A DNA stretch of 64,000 nucleotides from Deltaproteobacteria bacterium. GTDB taxonomy: Bacteria; Desulfobacterota; Binatia; HRBIN30; CADEER01. The position numbers and the translations under genes were made by a program. Shown here one piece after another: positions 25,187 to 33,873 of this stretch. Position 1 is the stretch's first letter. Every line of letters starts with the position of its first letter. The stretch covers positions 1 to 64,000 of the forward strand of contig JAJCZJ010000050.1 of the NCBI GenBank assembly GCA_029262455.1, in the 5' to 3' direction. The notes beneath the pieces were generated by a model, which saw only the letters and a program-made list of their open reading frames with translations, was not told the DNA's origin and did no database searches.

Positions 25187-25987
25187 TCATCCGACCCTGG
25201 CGCTCTGGCCGCCATCGACTGGCAACATGACGCCGGTGACGAAACGCGACTCATCCGAAGCCAGGTAGAGCGCCGCGTAGGCGACGTCCCAGGCGCTCCC
25301 CATCTTGGCCCCCAATGGGACCATCGCATCCCTGGTATCGATCAGCTTCGCCTTGTCGACTCCCGTCATCGCACTGATCCCCTCGATCGCCATCGGAGTA
25401 TTCATCAGGCCAGGCATGATCACGTTGGCGCGAATTCCGTACTTGGCGTTCCCTATCGCCAGCGACTGCGTATAGGCGTTGAGCGCCGCCTTCGAGGCCT
25501 TGTAGGCCACCGTCGGCGTCGCACAGACCGCAGCAACCGAGGAGATGTTGATGATCGAACCCGACCGCTGCTCGCGCATGATGGGCAACGCCATCTTGGT
25601 GGGAAGGATCGCCGACTTGAGATTGACTTCCATGATTTGGTCCCACGCTTCGCTTTCGATCCGTGTTGCGGTGTTGTCTCCCGTCCCAATACCGACATTA
25701 TTGTGAAGCACGTCGATCCGCCCGAAGCGCTCCGCGGTCTCTTCGACCACCGAGGCACAAGCCGCTTCGTCGGTAGCGTCGGCCGCAAGGGCAATCGCAT
25801 CGCCGCCTTCTTCAGCGATCATCGCGACCGTCTCGACAGCCGAATCACCAAGTCGGTCGACACACACGACGACGGCTCCCTCACGCGCGAACAAGATCGC
25901 GGTGGCGCGGCCGTTGCCGATCGTATCACCCGGAGTCTGTCCAGCCCCTACGACGATCGCGATCTTCCCGGCGAGCCGGCCGCTCAC
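25187..25987 (-). CDS. Short-chain dehydrogenase/reductase (SDR)
   Basis: A 266-residue classical SDR, NAD(P)-dependent. The cofactor motif is an expanded GAGQTPGDTIGNG in place of TGxxxGIG; NNVG follows, with catalytic Ser in INISSVAAV and Tyr/Lys in AYKASKAAL. The C-terminus VTGVMLPVDGGQS is the usual SDR ending. Acidic VCVDRLG after strand 2 suggests preference for NAD(H). Substrate unknown; the family acts on alcohols, steroids, sugars and 3-hydroxyacyl groups. Its ATG overlaps the upstream CMD-like gene's stop by four bases (ATGA), the last gene of a three-gene unit. Confidence 0.92.
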   Translation of the reverse strand: MSGRLAGKIAIVVGAGQTPGDTIGNGRATAILFAREGAVVVCVDRLGDSAVETVAMIAEEGGDAIALAADATDEAACASVVEETAERFGRIDVLHNNVGIGTGDNTATRIESEAWDQIMEVNLKSAILPTKMALPIMREQRSGSIINISSVAAVCATPTVAYKASKAALNAYTQSLAIGNAKYGIRANVIMPGLMNTPMAIEGISAMTGVDKAKLIDTRDAMVPLGAKMGSAWDVAYAALYLASDESRFVTGVMLPVDGGQSARVG

Positions 25988-26538
25988 GGGCGTTTGCCCT
26001 CCGGCAGGCGCTCGACATCCGACTCTAGTTGGACGCCGAGGCTGTTGAGCGCCATCGAAACGAGTTGGTATTGGCCGACCGCAAAGATCAAGTCAATAAT
26101 CTGCTGGTGATTATAGCGCTCACTCAGCGACTTCCAGGTCGCATCGGAGACAAACGCGTCCTCGCGCAGCTCGTCGACGGCGCGAAGAAGCACAGCATCG
26201 AAGGGATCCAGCCCGGCGGCATTCGGCCCCTCCGCAATGCGGGCAATGTCCTCATCATCCAGCCCACACAACTTCCCAATGCCAACATGCTGGGTCCACT
26301 CGTACTCGGAGCGACACAGCCAACCAATTCGCAAGATCACGAGCTCTCGTTCGCGCTCAGGCAGCGTACTCTTGCCCAAGACGTGGCTACCGAATACCAG
26401 CCAGCGCTTCATCAGCTTCGGATGATGCGCCAGTGTACGGAATATGTTCAGCTTCGGCGCGTCGCCAAAAATCTCATGCGCCTCCTCTGGCAGTTCCTCA
26501 TCACCCAGTGGCGCAACCCTCGGACTATCCATCCTCAT
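25984..26538 (-). CDS. Carboxymuconolactone decarboxylase family protein
   Basis: A 184-residue all-helical protein of the CMD/AhpD-like superfamily. It shows LPERERELVILRIGWLCRSEYEWTQHVGIGKLCGLDDEDI, the EW-x-H pattern of the family, with Glu and His but no CxxC redox pair. It is thus closer to 4-carboxymuconolactone decarboxylase-like proteins of unknown function than to AhpD peroxidases. It overlaps the SDR by four bases and follows the beta-lactamase-like gene after 10 bases, so the three are probably co-expressed in a catabolic role that the sequence does not define. Confidence 0.88.
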   Translation of the reverse strand: MRMDSPRVAPLGDEELPEEAHEIFGDAPKLNIFRTLAHHPKLMKRWLVFGSHVLGKSTLPERERELVILRIGWLCRSEYEWTQHVGIGKLCGLDDEDIARIAEGPNAAGLDPFDAVLLRAVDELREDAFVSDATWKSLSERYNHQQIIDLIFAVGQYQLVSMALNSLGVQLESDVERLPEGKRP

Positions 26539-26548
26539 TCATTCCTCC

Positions 26549-27580
26549 TCAATCTCCAGCGGTCGGAAAACTGGCAAGGACTTCCCCCAGAGCTTCGACC
26601 ACATACTCACGCTGCGGTTCGGTCGAAACACCGAGCCGCACGACGACCATATCCTTTTCCGGAGAGATCAGGATGTACTGTCCCTGAAACCCCTTGGCGC
26701 AAAACGTTCCTGCCTCGGCCACATCGAGCCACCAGTGCGCTCCGTACTCGCCTTTCGACGGCGCAGTGACGGTCCGGGCGTGGTCCACCCACCCAGCCGG
26801 CACGATGCGTTGATCCTCCCAAACACCATCACGCAAGTAGAGCAGGCCAAAACGCGCGAAGTCACGAGCGGTCGCAAACAGATAAGACGATCCAATAAAG
26901 GTCTCGGCTCCGTCAAATCGAGGCAACGCGCTCTGCATACCGAGCGGAGCAAACAGTCGCTCGGCCATGTACTCCTCCATCCGCTTCCGCCCACCACCCA
27001 GCGCTCGCTTGGCAATCGCTGCGACGATCATGCTCGTCCCACTGGAGTAGTTGAAGACCGAACCGGGCGGATGTGCCAACCCGCGCTCTTCAGCAAACGC
27101 GGCCGTGTCTGATGTCTTCGCCTCGCGCAGCATTTCGATCACGTCCGATCGACTACCCGCCTCGTAGTGTTCAACGAAATCTAGCCCATCAACCATCCGC
27201 AACAGCTGCTCGAGGGTGATCGTGCCCCGTTCGTCACCGGGTTGGCCCCACGCCGGTACGGCAGCCGGAGCATTAAGCTCGAGCAGTCCGTCGTCGACAA
27301 GACAGCCGACAACGGCGTGTAGCACACTCTTGGCCATCGACCATGAGCGCAACGTTTGCTCGGGCCCGACCCCGTCACCGTACCGCTCAACGACGACGCC
27401 ACCCCGCCAAATCCCCAACAGGGCCTGAGTGATTCCGCAGCGGGTTGCTCCAGTGGGAGAGAACAACAACTCAATCGCGGCTCCAAGTCGCCTCGCATCT
27501 ACATCGGACGTCGGCGACGTCTCGGGCCACTCTTGGGTCGGCCACGGGACCTCTCCGGCTTGTCGGGGCAATCGCTGCAT
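26549..27580 (-). CDS. Beta-lactamase-family serine hydrolase
   Basis: A 343-residue protein of the class C beta-lactamase/esterase family. The S-x-x-K nucleophile motif is SMAK in LRSWSMAKSVLHAVVG; the second motif is Y-S-S in FNYSSGTSMIVAAI. The third region reads GAHWWLDV. No obvious signal peptide is present, so it is likely cytoplasmic and a hydrolase of esters or amides (as in 6-aminohexanoate-oligomer hydrolases or EstB) rather than an antibiotic-resistance enzyme. First gene of the unit with CMD-like and SDR genes; a 291-base divergent gap separates it from the pilin operon. Confidence 0.85.
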   Translation of the reverse strand: MQRLPRQAGEVPWPTQEWPETSPTSDVDARRLGAAIELLFSPTGATRCGITQALLGIWRGGVVVERYGDGVGPEQTLRSWSMAKSVLHAVVGCLVDDGLLELNAPAAVPAWGQPGDERGTITLEQLLRMVDGLDFVEHYEAGSRSDVIEMLREAKTSDTAAFAEERGLAHPPGSVFNYSSGTSMIVAAIAKRALGGGRKRMEEYMAERLFAPLGMQSALPRFDGAETFIGSSYLFATARDFARFGLLYLRDGVWEDQRIVPAGWVDHARTVTAPSKGEYGAHWWLDVAEAGTFCAKGFQGQYILISPEKDMVVVRLGVSTEPQREYVVEALGEVLASFPTAGD

Positions 27581-27871
27581 CCCCCCTCATACCGGTCGGG
27601 ATGCCTGAGACGCAAAGATGCCCCCATCATGGGCTCTTTGCCGACCCAAAAATGCGAAAATCGCAACTCGGAACCACCAAGATACCCCAAAAAAGTGATT
27701 CAGATCCGACCTTGGTCGTACAAAAAACGGCAAAACCGCGAAAAGTCCTACCTTGACCGAATCTCCAAAGTCCCGCTGGCCGTGCGAATATCTCGCAACG
27801 TGAAATTGACAACCGTATATCGCCAAGATCTGGCCTCAACCGCCACCACGGCAAACGCCTCGGAAAACCGA

Positions 27872-29971
27872 ATGAGTGCAATTCGCAACAATCAAAATGG
27901 AGCCGCCCTGCTGGGTGCCGTCATCGCGCTCGTCGTCCTGATGTCAATCGCTGCAGTGATGGCAGTGAATACGGCCTCTGACACCCGCCTGCGCGGTGCC
28001 TTCGGCCATACGATCGAGGGCTTCTACGCTGCCGAATCCGGGCTGAACATCGGGATGGCGCGTTTCAAAAACATCTTTCTCGACTACAACGTTCCGACCT
28101 CCGCAGACTTCGTCGAACAAACAGTCGCGGTCGGCGATCGACAGGTAACCTACTCACTCAACGAGCGCCCAGGAAATCCACGCTCCGTGGTGATCCCAGC
28201 AGGTGAAGTGTTCGCCGGCGTCAACTCTCAGCAGTTTAGCTACGTCGTGTCTTCCCAGGCCTCGAACGGTATCAACGATACCGAAGCGAGAGTCGGAGCA
28301 GAATTTCTGGTGTCCTACATTCCGCTGTTCCAGTTCGTCGCATTCTACCGCGACGACCTAGAGATCCTGCCCGGACCCGACATGTTCTTGACCGGGCGCG
28401 TTCACACCAACGGCAACCTCTATCTCAACGCAAACAGTGAGCTTCATGTCGAGGACGCACCCGCCGAAGGCGTGAATACCGTCCAGGTTTCCGCCGGCGA
28501 AAATATCTATCGCGGGCGCAAAGACGGCAACACCTGCGGCGGAACCGTCGTGATCGACAAGCTCGAAGATGTCGTCGCCCCCGCCGGCGACCTCGACCCA
28601 CGCAATCTCGATTGCAGCGGCGGGGCGACGCGTCTGGTTCCGCAGTCAGAGCTCGACGCTTGGCAGGGTTCGATCAAAAGCCAGATCGAGACCATCACGA
28701 TTCCCGAACCCGACATCATCGACCGCGGCACGGGGATATTTTGGAACAAGGCGGACCTACGCATCGTCCTCAAGCTGAACGCGCCAGACAACCTACCCGC
28801 AGGGCCGCAGCTGGCTCATTCACTCGAGGTTCAGCACGCCTCGGGTGCACGCGACATTCCCCTGACAAACCGACTTCACCAGTTCATGCGCGACAACGCG
28901 TGGAACGCCGCCAGCAGCACATATGTCGACACCATGCCGGTCTTCTACACCGACGTTCCAGTCGCAGGCCCGTTATGCACCTGCGATGACGCCACACCCC
29001 TCTGCAATAATGCTGCCCCAACATGCTATGATGACCTGATCCCGGACATTACCACCGGTTCCGTCCGGCCCGGCGGGGTTTACGGCTCAGTGATGGGCCA
29101 GCCAGACAACTTCGATCTCGACTACCGGCGCGGTGGCTACTACAACTGGCGCGAGCAGAAATGGATGCTGCTGCTCAACATCAACATCGGCGATCTCATT
29201 CGCTGGAACGACGAGCGGGGAGAACCATTTTTCGCGACGGCGGACGCGACACACGGTGGGATTGTCATTTACGCAACCGTCGAGGGCCCTGCTTCGGCCG
29301 GAGTCAACAACTACGGCGTCCGCTTGTTCGGCGGTGCAAACCTCGCCATCCCAGGCGGAATTGACGTCGTCGCCAACCCGACCGGACTGACGGTCGTATC
29401 TGATCAAGCCATGTATGTCCTCGGCGACTACAACCGAGGACTCGTCGATCCGGCGACGCTGCAGCCTTGGGCCGACCAGGCAATCCTTCCGCGCCAACCC
29501 GCTGCAATCATTGGGGACAGTATCAACGTCATGTCCGAGGGATACTGGAGACCGGACCCATTCTGCGCGGTCATCAACCCCCTCTGCCGAGATGGCCAAA
29601 GCGTAGTCCCTCTTACAAGCGGACCTCGAGACGGATTCACGACCGTGATCAACGCCGCCTTTCTCGGCGGCGTTGACACCACGCCCGAAGGATTCGTCGG
29701 TACCTACAACGGTGGCATGGAGAACTACCCCCGTTTCCACGAGACTTGGAGTGGCCAGTGGCTACGTTACCGTGGTTCATTTGTTTCTCTCGGCGAACCC
29801 GAACACGTCCAGGGCCTTTGGTGCGGAACCGGCGACACTTGCAACATCTACAACCCGCCAAAGCGTGATTGGAACTTCGACACCGCGTTCAACGACGTCG
29901 CCAACTTGCCTCCCTTGACGCCACGCTTTACATTCTTGAAGCAGCGCGTATTCGCGCAGGAGTTCAAGTAG
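27872..29971 (+). CDS. PilX-like minor pilin, very long
   Basis: A 699-residue protein that begins with a type IV pilus PilX-like N-terminus: NQNGAALLGAVIALVVLMSI (residues about 6-25), the hydrophobic helix of class PilX. Typical PilX proteins have 150-200 residues, so this is a greatly extended form. The body includes DMFLTGRVHTNGNLYL, reminiscent of DUF4900 regions in PilX-associated proteins, and several Cys-rich stretches (CTCDDATPLCNNAAPTC). The start at 27872 places the hydrophobic helix at the N-terminus. The next gene starts one base after its stop. Likely a pilus-tip or adhesin-like component. Confidence 0.8.
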   Translation: MSAIRNNQNGAALLGAVIALVVLMSIAAVMAVNTASDTRLRGAFGHTIEGFYAAESGLNIGMARFKNIFLDYNVPTSADFVEQTVAVGDRQVTYSLNERPGNPRSVVIPAGEVFAGVNSQQFSYVVSSQASNGINDTEARVGAEFLVSYIPLFQFVAFYRDDLEILPGPDMFLTGRVHTNGNLYLNANSELHVEDAPAEGVNTVQVSAGENIYRGRKDGNTCGGTVVIDKLEDVVAPAGDLDPRNLDCSGGATRLVPQSELDAWQGSIKSQIETITIPEPDIIDRGTGIFWNKADLRIVLKLNAPDNLPAGPQLAHSLEVQHASGARDIPLTNRLHQFMRDNAWNAASSTYVDTMPVFYTDVPVAGPLCTCDDATPLCNNAAPTCYDDLIPDITTGSVRPGGVYGSVMGQPDNFDLDYRRGGYYNWREQKWMLLLNINIGDLIRWNDERGEPFFATADATHGGIVIYATVEGPASAGVNNYGVRLFGGANLAIPGGIDVVANPTGLTVVSDQAMYVLGDYNRGLVDPATLQPWADQAILPRQPAAIIGDSINVMSEGYWRPDPFCAVINPLCRDGQSVVPLTSGPRDGFTTVINAAFLGGVDTTPEGFVGTYNGGMENYPRFHETWSGQWLRYRGSFVSLGEPEHVQGLWCGTGDTCNIYNPPKRDWNFDTAFNDVANLPPLTPRFTFLKQRVFAQEFK

Positions 29972-30466
29972 ATGTCACCAAGCTGGCGAGATACCTATTC
30001 GGTCAACAAAAACTGCCGAGGCTTCGGTCTCATTGAGATAATCGCAATGATCGCGATTATCTCGATCCTGTCGGCCGCTGGATTGATGACCGTCGACCAA
30101 CGACGCAACGACATCAACACGGCCGAGCGCCGTATCCTGGCCGACTTCCGTTGGACACGGGGGCGCGCCATCGTGTCCGGGGTCCACCACCGCATCAACG
30201 TGACCGGCCCGAACAACTACCGGATCGAACGCCTCACAGAAGGCACCGGCCCTTGGACCTTCGATCGAGTCGTTCGCGAAGTGACTCTTCCCGCTCACGT
30301 CTCCCTCACCAGCGACGAAGCTTTGACCGAGTTCAACACACGCGGAACCATCGTCTTCCCCACCGCTGCTGCAGCCGCCATCGGAACCTGGACCCTGAAC
30401 GACTCGAAATTCTCGGCGGTGCGCACTCTTACCATCTTTCCATCGGGCCAGATCAATGCCGGGTAA
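29972..30466 (+). CDS. GspH/FimT-family pseudopilin
   Basis: A 164-residue prepilin-like protein. A short basic leader ends in Gly before a hydrophobic helix: RGFGLIEIIAMIAIISILSAAGL, with the conserved Glu5 of mature pilins, the prepilin-peptidase motif. The rest is a small globular beta-rich head like FimT/GspH. The ATG at 29972 directly follows the PilX-like stop and its end overlaps the PilV-like gene by 11 bases. It would be processed by PilD and join the minor-pilin initiation complex of a type IV pilus. Confidence 0.88.
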   Translation: MSPSWRDTYSVNKNCRGFGLIEIIAMIAIISILSAAGLMTVDQRRNDINTAERRILADFRWTRGRAIVSGVHHRINVTGPNNYRIERLTEGTGPWTFDRVVREVTLPAHVSLTSDEALTEFNTRGTIVFPTAAAAAIGTWTLNDSKFSAVRTLTIFPSGQINAG

Positions 30467-30860
30467 GGACCGTCAGTCGAACCGAATCCTGAACCAGAGA
30501 GGACTCACCCTCTTCGAGTCGCTCGTTGCGCTGGCTCTCCTCGCCCTCGGTGCCGCCGCCGTCGGCAACTTTATGACTTCGCAGATCCGTCACGGATCCA
30601 ACAACCACCTACAAGCGCAAGCCTACTCACACGCCGCCGACGAACTGGAACGTGTTCGCGCGTTGCCATTCAGACAGATGGACAACAGCACGAGCAACCG
30701 AACCACCGGCGACGTGAAGTATCTAATTCACACAGCGGTCACCGATGGCGCTCCCGCGCCGAGCATGAAGACTATCGCAGTGACCGTCTCATGGAATAGC
30801 CCTGGAGGGGCGCAGAGTATCGATGTTCACACGGTCTACACACAAGTTACCCCCGACTGA
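30456..30860 (+). CDS. PilV-like minor pilin
   Basis: A 134-residue prepilin-like protein with processing site QRGLTLFESLVALALLALGA (Glu at mature position 5, Phe-Glu in place of Ile-Glu), followed by a small C-terminal domain. The sequence and its position between FimT-like and PilW-like genes match the PilV class. It overlaps both neighbours (11 bases upstream, 38 bases downstream), which implies translational coupling of the minor-pilin set. Confidence 0.85.
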   Translation: MPGKDRQSNRILNQRGLTLFESLVALALLALGAAAVGNFMTSQIRHGSNNHLQAQAYSHAADELERVRALPFRQMDNSTSNRTTGDVKYLIHTAVTDGAPAPSMKTIAVTVSWNSPGGAQSIDVHTVYTQVTPD

Positions 30861-31716
30861 CGAATCGCAGAGCATTTGCGGTTCTGGCTCGGTGGTCCGC
30901 CGCCGCGGCGTGCTGGGATTCACCAGCATCGAGCTGCTCGTGTCGATGACGATCAGCTTGTTGGGAATCGCCCTTGCTTCTGGACTGATGTTGGCCGGAA
31001 AGGGCCACATCCTCCAGCAAGAAAAGGAACTCGAGGCCACCCATGCGGGCCGCGCCGCTGTGGAAACGATCTTGAGAGAGCTACGACTCGGCGGCGCATG
31101 CCTGCCAGAGACGGGCGAGTTCATCGCACTAGACGCCGTCGAAAACGGCACCACGGACATCCTCACGACGCGATACGGCCTTACGATGCCAGCCGACATG
31201 AGCTGCATCCAAACAGCTACTTCGCAATCGACTCCCGGCGGATCTAGCGTTCTCACCGTCGACGACGTCACCGGCTTCAAAGTCGGGGGCCTCGTCTACC
31301 TGCGCCACACCAACGGAAGCGGCGAGTACTTCAAGATTGTCGCCGTCGACAACGGCGCGAACACGATTTCCAGCGATGGTGGCCTCAGCGCGACGTATCC
31401 CCAAACGAGCGGAGTCTACGCAATCGATGAGCGCCGTTTTTTCATCGACACGACGGCCGGAACCCCAACCTTGATGTTCCAGGTCGATGACCGCCCCGCA
31501 ACGCCGTTCGCCCTGGGAATCGAGACTCTCGACATCGAATACGAGTTCTCCGATGGGACATCCACCGACGCCCCAGCCAATGATCAAGAATGGCGTTCGA
31601 TCCGCCAGATCCACGTGGCCCTCACCGCACGATCCGCCAAGTCCTACGACGGCGGCCAACACTACCGTCGTTCATTCAACGTCACGATCAAGCCGAGAAA
31701 CCTGGTGGATAGCTAG
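30823..31716 (+). CDS. PilW-like minor pilin
   Basis: A 297-residue prepilin-like protein. After a 30-residue leader, LGFTSIELLVSMTISLLGIA gives the prepilin site with Glu5, characteristic of PilW. The globular part contains CLPETGEF and two further segments rich in Asp/Gly that are typical of PilW heads (DILTTRYG, ADMSC). It completes the PilX-FimT-PilV-PilW cluster, which normally primes pilus assembly and presents PilY1. No PilY1 gene is in the window. Confidence 0.88.
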   Translation: MFTRSTHKLPPTDESQSICGSGSVVRRRGVLGFTSIELLVSMTISLLGIALASGLMLAGKGHILQQEKELEATHAGRAAVETILRELRLGGACLPETGEFIALDAVENGTTDILTTRYGLTMPADMSCIQTATSQSTPGGSSVLTVDDVTGFKVGGLVYLRHTNGSGEYFKIVAVDNGANTISSDGGLSATYPQTSGVYAIDERRFFIDTTAGTPTLMFQVDDRPATPFALGIETLDIEYEFSDGTSTDAPANDQEWRSIRQIHVALTARSAKSYDGGQHYRRSFNVTIKPRNLVDS

Positions 31717-32031
31717 TCAAAAACTAGAAGGGTCTGCCGTCAAAAATCGTTGTGAGTTGAGGGCAAGAGGCCAGTGGATGGGGCTGCGCTGGATCTACAC
31801 GGCGCAATCTCGATCCGGTGGCATCCGCTCGGACAAGTCGATTTGCCGCGCATTGTCGCGGGCACGACTAGTCGAATCGAAGGCTGCGCAGCCGACCTGT
31901 CCCCTCGGATCCCCCTGTGCTCAATCGGGCCGCTCTAGCCGTCCCAAGGGCGCAGGAAACAGCAGCAACCACGTAGGATTGGCGCAAGGCGGGTTGCACT
32001 AGCTGGCGGAACCTGGAATCTGGCCTGTTCT
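31717..32031. other. 315-base gap, no gene supported
   Basis: Between the PilW-like gene and the EttA gene on the same strand. I see no conserved protein, RNA gene or convincing terminator hairpin here. It probably carries the end of the pilus transcript and the promoter of ettA. Confidence 0.5.
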
Positions 32032-33717
32032 ATGGCTGAAGATCCAAACAAGGTTATCTACTCGATGGTCGGTGTGACCAAGACGCACGGCCAGAAGCAA
32101 GTTCTGAAAGAGATCTACCTCTCGTACTTCTACGGAGCGAAGATCGGCGTCCTGGGCCTCAACGGCTCGGGGAAGAGCTCGCTACTCAGAATCCTCGCCG
32201 GACTCGACACCGACTACGAAGGCGAGACGGTACTCTCAGAAGGCTTTACCATCGGGCTCCTCGAGCAGGAGCCACAGCTCACACCGGGCAAGACCGTGAT
32301 GGATAGCGTTCGGGAAGGCGCGGCCGAGGCAGTTGCCCTGCTCGACGAGTACGACAAGATCAACGAGCGCTTCTCGGAGCCGATGTCCGACGACGACATG
32401 GCGAAGCTCATCGAACGCCAAGGTGAGGTGCAAGAGCAGATCGAGCACATTGGCGCCTGGGACCTCAACGCGCGACTACAAATGGCAATGGAGGCCCTCA
32501 GCTGTCCCCCGGCCGACGACATCGTAGACAACCTCTCAGGTGGCGAGCGACGTCGGGTGGCGCTGTGCCGTCTGCTCCTGAGAAAACCTGACATCCTACT
32601 CCTCGACGAACCGACCAACCATCTCGACGCGGAATCCGTGGCGTGGCTGGAAAACCACCTGCAACGCTACGAGGGCACCGTCATCGCGGTCACCCACGAT
32701 CGTTACTTTCTCGACAACGTCGCGGGCTGGATCCTCGAGCTCGAACGTGGACGAGGGATTCCCTACAAGGGCAACTACTCCTCTTGGCTCGAGCAAAAGC
32801 AGCTTCGACTGGAGAAAGAGGAGAAGTCCGACAAGAAGCGCCAGAAGACCCTCGCGAGAGAGCTTGAGTGGGTGCGCATGTCCGCCAAGGGACGCCACAG
32901 CAAGTCGAAGGCGAGAATCACATCCTACGAAAACCTGCTCAGCGAGGAGAACGAACGCGTCGCTGAAGATTTGGCCATCTACGTCGCGCCCGGACCTCGT
33001 CTGGGAAAAGTGGTGATCGAGGTTGAAGGCGTAGACAAATCCTTCGAGGACAAGCTTCTGACCAAGGGGATGACGTTTGCCCTGCCGCCTGGAGGTATCG
33101 TCGGTATCGTCGGACCAAACGGTGCCGGCAAGACCACTCTGTTCAAGATGATCGCTGGAGAAGAAAAACCCGACGCAGGAACCATCAAGATCGGGGAAAC
33201 AGTCAAGTTCGGTTACGTCGAACAAGATCGCTCGACCCTCGATCCCAACAAGAACATCTGGGAGGCCATTACCGATGGTTCCGATATTCTGGTGTTGGGA
33301 AAAAAGGAAGTGAACTCGAGAGCGTACGTCGCCCGCTTCAACTTCAACGGCCAGGATCAACAGAAGAAGGTCGGGGTGCTCTCAGGCGGAGAGCGCAATC
33401 GGGTTCAACTGGCACGCATGCTAAAAGAGGGCTCCAACGTCCTCCTCCTCGATGAGCCGACCAATGACCTCGACGTGAACACCATGCGAGCTTTGGAAGA
33501 GGCCCTCGAACACTTCGCCGGCTGCGCCGTGGTCATCAGCCACGATCGGTGGTTCCTCGATCGCGTCTGCACACATATCCTCGCCTTCGAGGGTGACGGC
33601 GTTGTTACGTGGTTCGACGGCAACTACACCCAGTACGAAGCGGACCGCTTCGAGCGCCTCGGCAGCAGCGCCGACCCGACTCAAAAGGTAAAGTACCGCC
33701 AACTCACCAGAGGCTAA
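32032..33717 (+). CDS. ettA: Energy-dependent translational throttle protein EttA (ABC-F)
   Basis: A 561-residue ABC-F ATPase. Two nucleotide-binding domains are complete: Walker A GLNGSGKSSL and GPNGAGKTTLFKM, signatures LSGGERRRVALCRLLL and LSGGERNRVQLARML, Walker B LLLDEPTNHLDAES and LLLDEPTNDLDVNT. A helical linker (the P-site tRNA interaction motif) lies between. The length, the arm-like insertion near residue 100 and the closing DRFERLG segment match EttA. It binds the ribosomal E site and gates the first elongation step according to ATP/ADP ratio. Next gene is 156 bases away. Confidence 0.95.
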   Translation: MAEDPNKVIYSMVGVTKTHGQKQVLKEIYLSYFYGAKIGVLGLNGSGKSSLLRILAGLDTDYEGETVLSEGFTIGLLEQEPQLTPGKTVMDSVREGAAEAVALLDEYDKINERFSEPMSDDDMAKLIERQGEVQEQIEHIGAWDLNARLQMAMEALSCPPADDIVDNLSGGERRRVALCRLLLRKPDILLLDEPTNHLDAESVAWLENHLQRYEGTVIAVTHDRYFLDNVAGWILELERGRGIPYKGNYSSWLEQKQLRLEKEEKSDKKRQKTLARELEWVRMSAKGRHSKSKARITSYENLLSEENERVAEDLAIYVAPGPRLGKVVIEVEGVDKSFEDKLLTKGMTFALPPGGIVGIVGPNGAGKTTLFKMIAGEEKPDAGTIKIGETVKFGYVEQDRSTLDPNKNIWEAITDGSDILVLGKKEVNSRAYVARFNFNGQDQQKKVGVLSGGERNRVQLARMLKEGSNVLLLDEPTNDLDVNTMRALEEALEHFAGCAVVISHDRWFLDRVCTHILAFEGDGVVTWFDGNYTQYEADRFERLGSSADPTQKVKYRQLTRG

Positions 33718-33873
33718 TTCAACCTCATGACGGATCGGTGCGGGGACCGCATTCACGGCAACTTGCGTCTGGCGGCGATGTGGCCAAATCGCCGCCCACA
33801 AGAACCTCTGGCGGAGAGTACTGATCACCACACACAGTTGTCGTCGCCGCCCCAAGTCGGGTAGGTAACAACT

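Noticed and set aside
27356-27871. Upstream extension of the PilX-like gene
   Set aside because: The extra N-terminal residues would put the pilin hydrophobic helix 170 residues into the protein and overlap the divergent beta-lactamase-like gene. The start at 27872 fits pilin biology.
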